DNA from: Tieghemiomyces parasiticus
Lineage: Eukaryota > Kickxellomycota > Dimargaritomycetes > Dimargaritales > Dimargaritaceae
DNA: 11,166 nucleotides
Direction: 5' to 3'
Assembly (NCBI GenBank): GCA_027575765.1
Contig: JANBPT010001297.1
Location: 1-11,166, forward strand
A model generated the notes under the pieces. That model was given only the letters and a program-made list of their open reading frames with translations. It searched no databases and had not been told where the DNA came from. Both the position numbers and the translations under genes were made by a program. Positions 1 to 6,083 of this stretch are shown in pieces; position 1 is the first letter of the stretch; each line of letters opens with the position of its first letter.

Positions 1-40
1 TTGTAATTTGAGAACCCCCGGCTCCGTACGTTGTCTGAGT

Positions 41-46
41 AATAAA
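41..46 (+). promoter_or_regulatory. possible poly(A) signal of a gene ending upstream of the window
   Basis: A canonical AATAAA hexamer lies near the left edge. No coding sequence precedes it within the window, so it could be the 3' end signal of a plus-strand gene lying to the left. A hexamer can occur by chance, so this is weak. Confidence 0.2.
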
Positions 47-1703
47 ACTGACATCAGAGTCTAGGTTGAGCCTCCCTGTTATTGATACCTCGCCCCTCGC
101 TATTACTAGTGGGGTGTTGGTTTTGACATTATCGGATGGTTATTGCGAAAGGAATGGCTAGCTTGGAGGATATTAGGCGTACATCATTCGTCCCGTACCA
201 CGTAAGGTGCAACTGGGTAGGACCTGACCATGTTATCGGGTTTACGGAAGTCCGAGTGCCATCTAGACGAATGAGGAGTTGACCTAAATTGCAGCGGGAA
301 CCATTGAACCAGCCAAGGAGCTGTCAAGCATTGCCCCCGCCTGTCGACCTTGAATTCGCGTCAGTGCTTCCAATATCAATTAATCCATACGCAAAGATGC
401 CGGTATCCGAAGGGAAAGACTGATATTTAGGCGGCTAAAGAAGCGTTGCCGTTAGTGAAGTAAGACCTTACAACTTATTCGCAATTGATTGACCCTACAA
501 GGCAGGTCGTTGGCAGACATTGTGCACTTTTGAGTCTAGGATTAGATCATTCTTGGCTGCGCAACTGGCCAACCCCCCCTTTTAACCTGACCTCGATGTC
601 TAACCCTCCAAGTTTCATCTCCCATTCCACCCTAGTTGATCAGACCTCGTGCTCAACACCCTGCATAAGGGCCTAAGGGCATGTTGTCAAGCCAACCGTT
701 AGATAGGCTGAGCTGCCAACCACCGGCGTGAGTCTTTATTAAACACAATGAATCCCCGCTGGGCGCCAACTTCGCAGGTGACGTAGCCCGGGCCTACGTT
801 AACAAGCCGCTCACCGGTATCATTATTTTGAGGGCACCGCGGTACCAAGCAGACAAGGCGCGAAACTTCAGACATATAACCACGCCAGGATCTAGCCCGG
901 CTACTTCAGGCCCCGACAAATAGCAAGCCAGGGCTGAACAATGCACAATTACACCACTCACACGTGTTACTTATAATTCTAGTTTACCAAGAACTCCCAA
1001 TCCCCGGGTGTCTGCCTTTTGTATCACTAATTAGGATAGAGTTTCTGTCCCCATATTGTTTACCTTCCTTTAGGGACAGGTAGGTCTCTGAGTGGAATAA
1101 GGAGGCAGTGCGCCTTGTGAGAGTAATGCCTGTCTAGCTGGGCTTGGCGAGGTAGGTGAGTTCAGCTTAGATTATGACGTATAAAATTGGGCGGGATTCT
1201 CTAACTACTTCAATAGGGCCAATTGCCTCGGTTATGTGGCCAAGTGGCGGACGTTTACAGCCCAACTCCGTGCTTCCCCCCTCGACGGTTCATCGATTCC
1301 TTGGCCCTTACGTTCGAAATTTGTACTACACCTGGTGTCTGCAGGTCCTGTGTCGCAAAAGATCTCTGTTATAACACCGCAAGTAGTTGCTGGGTAAAGG
1401 ATTTCATCCTTGACACGTATAATAGCGTACCCTCAATAGTAACCATCTTTGTCTTGCAACGAGGTTCGCAACATATTCGCCTTCCAAGCAGTGGTTCCCG
1501 TCTCTCTATCAATGAATTGTGGCTTCTAGGGGGGCGCAACGTTGCCTTAGCCCAGGTACATTATTCCGGATGACAGGGATTTCCTACTAATCGGTTGTTA
1601 AGCCCGTTTGTTGGGAACTATTGTTCGTATGGGAAACTGGTCGCCGGTGGTAAAAACGACAGGACAGCACAGATAACTAATCCGGGTTACAGCCAGCCCA
1701 GTC

Positions 1704-1710
1704 TATTTAA
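1704..1710 (+). promoter_or_regulatory. TATA-like element upstream of the Myb-like gene
   Basis: TATTTAA lies 147 bases before the ATG at 1858. It is followed by a C/T-rich stretch (about 1727–1760) of the kind often found before fungal transcription starts. Its role is inferred from position and sequence only. Confidence 0.25.
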
Positions 1711-1857
1711 GGCCAACCGAACGCCGCCTCTAGGAACCCCCTCCCCCTCCATCTAGCCGCCCACTTAGTTAACCCGGTATTAGATTATACAGTCTCGTTT
1801 TCCTCCAAGTCATTCATTACATTCCCTAAAACCCGGCAGCCTTCTTATTTCCTGACC

Positions 1858-2484
1858 ATGGATTGCATCCCTAACCCTGCCACGTCGAATCAAGGAGGCA
1901 GTCACCACTCAAGTGACGATCCCTGCTGGACAGCACTGGAGGATGACCAACTACGTATTGCCGTGGCGATGTTTGGTGCCGAAAACTGGGAGGCGATTGC
2001 TCAGGTGGTAGGCATGCGGAACGCTCGTCAATTTCGGGACCGACATTTGGAACACGTCCAACGGAACCAATTGCAATTGCAGGGAATTGTAACTGCTACG
2101 TCACTTACCGCGCTGATCCCCTGGAGGGTCGAAGGAAACGGAAAGCAAACCTCTTCATCGGCCAAAAGGGGGAAGCTCCGAACGCAGCTGCAGTCCAAAC
2201 CATTAAATCAACGATTAAAGCCCCAAAGCTGCCCCTATCCTCCTCCTTATGACCTGCCAAGCCCCGGCACCGCCTTTCGAATTCCCAAACGTGGCTCTTG
2301 GGGACCGGATGAGGTTGAGCGACTGAAGATGGCCATCGCGAGGCAGATTGAACAGGGCGGTCTACTACCCAATGGTAGGTTTCCGAAAGGCGCCTGGGGG
2401 ATTATTGCAGTCGAAGTAGGTACACGTGGACCCAGGCAGTGCTGCACGTACTGGGGAAACCTCCGAGAGCAGCTAGCCACATAA
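1858..2484 (+). CDS. Myb/SANT-repeat DNA-binding protein, N-terminal part, ends at an in-frame TAA
   Basis: This 208-residue frame starts at an ATG in a good context (GACCATGG). Two Myb/SANT-type repeats are visible. Repeat 1 (about residues 21–66) has W24 and W44 with an acidic 'LEDDQL' helix; its third aromatic position is replaced (R-D-R-H, 60–63). Repeat 2 (about 144–205) has W148, W180 and W199, with an enlarged loop between the first two tryptophans and a recognition-helix-like 'GTRGPRQCCTYW'. A basic, low-complexity linker (about 95–125) separates them. Myb repeats bind DNA, so a nuclear transcription or chromatin role is likely, but I cannot name an ortholog. The stop falls just after helix 3 of repeat 2, and the same frame continues beyond it with more Myb-like sequence. 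Codon third positions are mixed, unlike the GC-rich third positions of the three translation genes here, which suggests a weakly expressed or relaxed gene. Confidence 0.75.
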   Translation: MDCIPNPATSNQGGSHHSSDDPCWTALEDDQLRIAVAMFGAENWEAIAQVVGMRNARQFRDRHLEHVQRNQLQLQGIVTATSLTALIPWRVEGNGKQTSSSAKRGKLRTQLQSKPLNQRLKPQSCPYPPPYDLPSPGTAFRIPKRGSWGPDEVERLKMAIARQIEQGGLLPNGRFPKGAWGIIAVEVGTRGPRQCCTYWGNLREQLAT

Positions 2485-3033
2485 GCCACACCATCCAAAT
2501 TGGTGAGCCTTCCAGTCGGCTTGCCGGACCCAGAAGTTCCCTGGTCTCTCACGGAGGACATTCGACTACTGCTCTCACTTTCCCGCTGCCACCCATCAGT
2601 TATTTTGGATATGCCGGTCTACGCCGAGCTCTGCCGCAAGGTCCTGACTACAGCCACCTTTATCAGCGGTACGGATCAAAGTTCCGGTGACCAGGCAGAA
2701 GAACCTAGTCAACGTACGCCGAGTCGCTTCGTACCACCGGTCCGTAGTATATTGAGCCAGGAACTTCCGGTCCGCACCCTGGATGCGGCTAAAAGTCGTG
2801 TACGCTATCTACAGCAAATGTGCCACCTAAGATCACTCGTCAGTGAAGAGGATATCGCCCAACTGCTAGCCCTCTACCGAGGGCACGGATCCGATTACGC
2901 GAGTATTGGCGAAACGTTGGGCCAGTCGTTAACCCAATGCCAGATACAGGCCTTGCTTCGGTATTTGGCTATTGTGTTTGGACTGACTAACATAGCTCAG
3001 CGAGGTCCCGTCATGATCACAGAATCTAACTGA
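2485..3033 (+). pseudogene. same-frame continuation of the Myb-like gene after the TAA
   Basis: Directly after the TAA the same frame stays open for 182 codons to a TGA at 3031–3033. It begins with a stretch resembling the first helix of a Myb repeat ('VPWSLTEDIRLLL', about 2536–2574). A later segment (about 2830–2970) resembles a degenerate Myb/SANT repeat, with an acidic 'SEEDIAQLLALY' helix and 'QCQIQALLRYL'. The first ATG in frame is at 2611, already inside the domain, so independent translation looks unlikely. No intron fits well: any donor upstream of the stop would delete the clear third helix of repeat 2, and the nearest AG (2484–2485) would give an intron under 40 bases. Choices are a recent nonsense mutation (pseudogene), stop-codon readthrough, or a sequencing error. 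It could instead be a real C-terminal exon whose splice pattern I misjudge. Confidence 0.5.
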
Positions 3034-3086
3034 TAGCATATCCCCAAATCCCGCAGAGGGACACAGCCAAAGTCGCAAAATAAGTG

Positions 3087-3113
3087 GGGGGTTATCCCTC
3101 TTTGCCAACCCCC
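3087..3113 (+). repeat. short inverted repeat after the Myb-like gene
   Basis: GGGGGTT (3087–3093) and AACCCCC (3107–3113) form a perfect 7-bp stem with a 13-base loop, about 54 bases after the TGA. It could fold in the 3' untranslated RNA. It is not a bacterial-type terminator, and it may be chance. Confidence 0.3.
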
Positions 3114-3516
3114 GCTTCTGTTAACGGCTACCGCTCCTTTTTTTACGTACCAAATGGTTGTAGCTCAGCTTTGTATGTAAACTGCCCATGAGCTCTTTTT
3201 TCAATATTTTCACAATGCAGCTCTGGTGTGCGACAATACATGAGGGTAACAGGATACTAGTGCGGGAACTGGTGTGATGTGTTTTGGCCATGATATCGGT
3301 TAGATGGTATTTACTGGGAGATAAGTAGCCAGTGTTCCAGGCTCACAGGCATTTCCTGGTAAGTTAGCAAGGTCTCTCTCGAGTGCAGGTGGCATTGAAT
3401 AGAAGAGGGTACATGGGCTAATAAGCACGGGTGAGGACGGGTCTCAAGGAGGGTCGGTAGAACCGTGGGTCATAAACGCTACAAGACGTACTGAAGGCGT
3501 CTGAGGAGAAAAACGT

Positions 3517-3561
3517 GGGCTAGTACGGGTTGTAGGGGCGGTGGGCCATGGGGTAGGTGGG
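3517..3561 (+). other. putative G-quadruplex-forming tract (six G-runs)
   Basis: G-tracts of three or four lie at 3517–3519, 3527–3529, 3535–3538, 3543–3545, 3550–3553 and 3559–3561, with loops of 7, 5, 4, 4 and 5 bases. This meets the usual consensus of four G3+ tracts with loops of 1–7 and leaves two spare tracts. More GGG runs with longer spacing occur upstream (3429–3469). The tract lies between the 3' ends of two convergent genes. That it folds is inferred. Confidence 0.5.
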
Positions 3562-4020
3562 TGTTGGTTGGTCTGGCACTTATCTTCGCCGTCGACTAGC
3601 TCTCACTTCGTTACACCACCTCGTTTTACTTATTATTGAATCATTAAAAGTGCATTACGCTCATCAATGCCTCAATGCACATAGTGCATCATCTGGAATA
3701 CAATGGATGGCGAACTCTGCCACAATGTCGCTGAATCGTCTTTCCTTGTCGCCCTATCCCAGTCTATATTCCTCCCTTCCCTCAGATAATTGGCACTATA
3801 ATAGTGTGACATACCACGCCAACACTATTTGGCGATCTCACATATTGAGGTGTCACAGGGTATAGGCAGGACGTTTCTAGTTGCTATACCATGTCGGTGG
3901 GCTGCCCTATCCTAATAATGATGCGCCCAAACTGCTAGTCAATACACGCCCCTCTATATTGCTCTATATACTAGTCAGTGTATACTAAGCCGCTGTCACA
4001 CGACACTATACACACATCGC

Positions 4021-5142
4021 TTAAGGGTGGGTGGTGCGCATCAGGGTGTCAAGGCTCTGCTGGTAGTTCGAGGCGTTTAGGTCCACGGGGAACCGGTTCT
4101 GGGAGTATCGGCCGGTGGAGAAGCGCAACCCGTCGGCATTGGCCGGGAATAGGTGAATGAGGGTATCGTCAGTACCATTGCCACCTCCATCGGCGGTGTT
4201 CGGTTCGCCTATTAGGTCGTCCCAGTCCACCAGGATCGTATCCGAATCAGCGCCCAGCGGGTTGAAATCGACAATGTAGACCCGGGAGTGGTCCGACAGC
4301 ACGTAGAGATCGACCGCGTACGTGTCGACGGGGAACTCGGGGATCACGGTGTGCTGCATAAACGAATGGATACGTTCGCGTAGGACCGGCTCGTCGGCGG
4401 TCAGGAACGGGTAGTGATTAAGGTCCATTTGGCTGACGGCGCGCAGTTGGCCGCGGACAACGAAGGCGCGGAATTCGAGGGCAGGGTTGAGGTTCGACCA
4501 CTTGCGTAGCACCAGTTCAGTGTCCGCCTCGGCCAGTGGCTCGTGGGTATCGGCGGAGATGGTAGTCTCCGTCGCTCCGGTGCGGTTCGCCCCCTGGCCA
4601 ATGGGGCTCGAGACGATGGAATGGGCCGCTTCACGGTACGGTCGGCTCAGGTCGTCAGATACGCAGTCGGAGCTTTTGAGGAGGAGCAGGATCTCATCCG
4701 GGGTGGTACACCGCAGGGTGTTGGTGCTGGCGATCCAGGTTGCGTCTCGCGGAGCACTCCAGTTCAGTTTTGGGAACACGGCGCCCCCGAGCTCCCCGAT
4801 GAGTCGCCGTAGTTCGGCGACCACCTCTGTGAGGTCCGGTGCAGCCGGCACCTCTCCGGCCTCCTCATCGTCGCTACCGTCTCCCTCAATTTGGCCGCTG
4901 GAGGAGTCGTCGGCCGCGGAGTTCCCGTCCTCGTCCTCGCTGGCCACTTCTTCGACGGTGGGGGGCAGAACCAGCCCGTCCTGCCGCAGGTAGGTGAGCA
5001 GATCAGTCGGAATGGGCTTAAGAACCTTGGACCTGATGGTGTGGCTCCGGAACTGCGGGTACCAATTGCTGAAGGAACACCGTTCAATGTCCCGTCGGGT
5101 CACAGTCGGAATCGACAGGTTAGGTTCGGTGATGTTGACCAT
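4021..5142 (-). CDS. CDC123: Cdc123, eIF2 assembly chaperone (ATP-grasp, D123 family)
   Basis: The product is 373 residues, a usual length for the family. Cdc123 is a cytosolic ATP-grasp protein that binds eIF2gamma and promotes assembly of the eIF2 heterotrimer. Family hallmarks occur in order: C22 and the 'WYPQF' start (27–31), 'YLRQDGLVLP' (51–60), 'FPKLNWSAPRDATWI' (123–137), 'LLLKSSD' (153–159), 'LVLRKW' (210–215), 'EFRAFV' (223–228), 'SQMD' (237–240), 'VDLYV' (277–281) and 'VDFNPLG' (291–297), which should hold the metal/ATP ligands. Residues 69–97 form an acidic, serine-rich linker. I chose the ATG at 5142 because its context (CACCATGG) is near-perfect; the frame extends 13 codons upstream without another ATG. 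Third positions are GC-rich. One oddity is methionine at 239, where, from memory, relatives have arginine (SQRD). The gene diverges from IFM1. Confidence 0.95.
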   Translation of the reverse strand: MVNITEPNLSIPTVTRRDIERCSFSNWYPQFRSHTIRSKVLKPIPTDLLTYLRQDGLVLPPTVEEVASEDEDGNSAADDSSSGQIEGDGSDDEEAGEVPAAPDLTEVVAELRRLIGELGGAVFPKLNWSAPRDATWIASTNTLRCTTPDEILLLLKSSDCVSDDLSRPYREAAHSIVSSPIGQGANRTGATETTISADTHEPLAEADTELVLRKWSNLNPALEFRAFVVRGQLRAVSQMDLNHYPFLTADEPVLRERIHSFMQHTVIPEFPVDTYAVDLYVLSDHSRVYIVDFNPLGADSDTILVDWDDLIGEPNTADGGGNGTDDTLIHLFPANADGLRFSTGRYSQNRFPVDLNASNYQQSLDTLMRTTHP

Positions 5143-5184
5143 GGTGTAAGTACGGCGCCGTGGGCTACAACGTCGGTCCAAGGC

Positions 5185-5193
5185 TTATAAAGT
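5185..5193 (-). promoter_or_regulatory. TATA-like core promoter of CDC123
   Basis: Read on the minus strand the sequence is ACTTTATAA, ending 42 bases before the CDC123 ATG. The identical 9-mer occurs before the first exon of the divergent IFM1 gene. The function is inferred from position. If it acts as a TATA box, the CDC123 leader must be very short. Confidence 0.4.
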
Positions 5194-5715
5194 TAAGGGT
5201 ATACTAGGTGTGGAGGAAGGGGGGGGGTGCAAGTCGATAAGGCGCATACTTGGGCAGGCCGGTGGGACCTGGCCCAAGGGCTTGGGCTCCCATCGTGGTC
5301 CGGTCCGAAATCTATGGCTGCAGCTGCGGAATCTTCAAGGTCAGCCCTTGACGAGTAGCGGTGTGGAAATAGGAAGGGCCGGTCATGAGGCCACACAGAG
5401 AGCAGGCGAGAAATAGTCTGGGGCACATAGGCCTGGGGAGGAAGGGGCAGGCAAGCGCTAGTGTTGCGTTGTTTGGGACGAGCTATCCCACAATCACACC
5501 CTATCCCCTAATCTACCGTGTATAAGTACGCAATTTCCCCCAACTGGTTTGACTGGGTGCCGTTGCGGGTTCCTGTGATGCAAGTGTATGGCAAGTCACA
5601 GTGTGCGGCTACGAGAGTACTGGGGAATCAGGGCTAACATGTATGCTTACTTGGGAAACCTGTCTCATTGGAATGAGGAGTTGGCCTCGCTGGCTTGGTG
5701 TAAACCGAGCGGGTG

Positions 5716-5928
5716 ATGCCATTGAAGTGGAGGGCAATGCGTGAGGCTGGTAACAGAGCAGCGAATACCATCCGCTCCACCATGGTCAAGAGACTGCAGG
5801 ATTTCTTCCGGCCTTCAGGTCAGTCCCCCCTGAGTGGCATCGTCTACCGCGTACTTTTTGGTCATTTTTGGATTGCCCTGCACTGTGCTGAGGCTTTACT
5901 TAGGTTTGTCACTTTTGGTCAATTCTAG
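5716..5928 (+). CDS. doubtful small ORF, or untranslated upstream exon
   Basis: This 70-codon frame lies between CDC123 and IFM1. An internal ATG at 5781 has a strong context (CCACCATGG) and opens with 'MVKRLQDFFRPSG', which resembles a degenerate PCNA-interacting (PIP) motif with LxxFF. The second half is hydrophobic. A plausible intron overlaps it: donor GGTCAGT at 5819 and acceptor TTACTTAG ending at 5903, 85 bases, with CTGAG upstream of the acceptor. Splicing would change the C-terminus to a short unrecognised tail. I know no homolog. It may be a small gene, an upstream leader exon of IFM1, or simply noise; the last is the default. Confidence 0.15.
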   Translation: MPLKWRAMREAGNRAANTIRSTMVKRLQDFFRPSGQSPLSGIVYRVLFGHFWIALHCAEALLRFVTFGQF

Positions 5929-6039
5929 CTGCGTTTTGGATTCAGCCCAAGGGTTTACGAGGTACTCGCAGCCCTGAGACCAAGGTGAAACACGGTAGTG
6001 GTTTGTGGAGTACAGCGGCCCGTATCCATGTTCAGATCG

Positions 6040-6048
6040 ACTTTATAA
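6040..6048 (+). promoter_or_regulatory. TATA-like core promoter of IFM1
   Basis: ACTTTATAA lies 35 bases before the proposed IFM1 ATG at 6084. It is identical to the element before CDC123. A TATA role is inferred. Confidence 0.4.
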
Positions 6049-6083
6049 CTTCTACCGATTGAATTGATATTTTCGCCGAGTTT

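Larger units (their letters stand above)
1..1857. other. intergenic region with no supported gene
   Basis: This 1.86 kb stretch has mixed base composition and short open frames only (the longest about 116 codons, without an ATG start). Their translations show no recognisable domain and no lasting codon bias. I saw no tRNA-like B box with matching arms, no long repeat and no transposon terminal structure. The last 150 bases probably contain the promoter and leader of the Myb-like gene. Confidence 0.5.
3034..4020. other. intergenic region between convergent genes
   Basis: The region holds the presumed 3' ends of the Myb-like gene (+) and CDC123 (−). An AAAATAAG variant at about 3077–3084 could serve as a plus-strand poly(A) signal. 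From about 3240 to 3560 the plus strand is clearly G-rich with many GGG tracts; after 3600 it becomes A/T-rich with short TATA-type repeats near 3950–3990. The 102-codon open frame at 3557–3865 starts with GTG and has no recognisable domain, so I do not call a gene. Confidence 0.45.
5143..6083. other. shared upstream region of divergent CDC123 and IFM1
   Basis: These 941 bases separate the two start codons. The region contains a TATA-like 9-mer at each end, a run of nine G (5219–5227) and loosely repeated TTTTGGTCA / TTTTGGATT motifs between about 5854 and 5942. One doubtful small open frame (5716–5928) is listed separately. I recognise nothing else in it. Confidence 0.5.

Noticed and set aside
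485..676. 63-codon open frame
   Set aside because: It starts with TTG rather than ATG, and the translation has no domain or codon signature.
1309..1325. TTCGAAA resembling a tRNA T-loop
   Set aside because: No flanking T-stem, anticodon arm or D-arm can be matched at tRNA spacing.
1174..1573. Open frames of 66 and 116 codons in the left gene-free region
   Set aside because: The longer frame begins with TTG, neither has a recognisable motif or codon bias, and they overlap in different frames, as expected of chance frames.
2414..2510. Intron with donor GTAGGT removing the TAA in the Myb-like gene
   Set aside because: It would delete the conserved third helix of repeat 2 (GTR..QC..YW), which is clearly coding, so splicing there is unlikely.
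3794..3806. Perfect palindrome CACTAT-A-ATAGTG
   Set aside because: It is short and isolated in A/T-rich DNA and not linked to a promoter; an operator cannot be supported.
3557..3865. 102-codon open frame after the G-rich tract
   Set aside because: It opens with GTG; the nearby well-placed ATG (3548) hits a stop after two codons. There is no recognisable homology.
5143..5181. 13-codon upstream extension of CDC123
   Set aside because: It contains no ATG (the first codon is TTG), and the ATG at 5142 has a strong context and begins the conserved protein.
269..5683. Dispersed repeat GAATGAGGAGTTG at 269–281 and 5671–5683
   Set aside because: A 13-base match is expected about once by chance among all pairs in an 11 kb window, and flanking similarity ends after a few bases.
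5854..5946. Loose repeats of TTTTGGTCA and TTTTGGATT
   Set aside because: The copies align only with a gap of about 13 bases and are low-complexity; a tandem repeat is not convincing.
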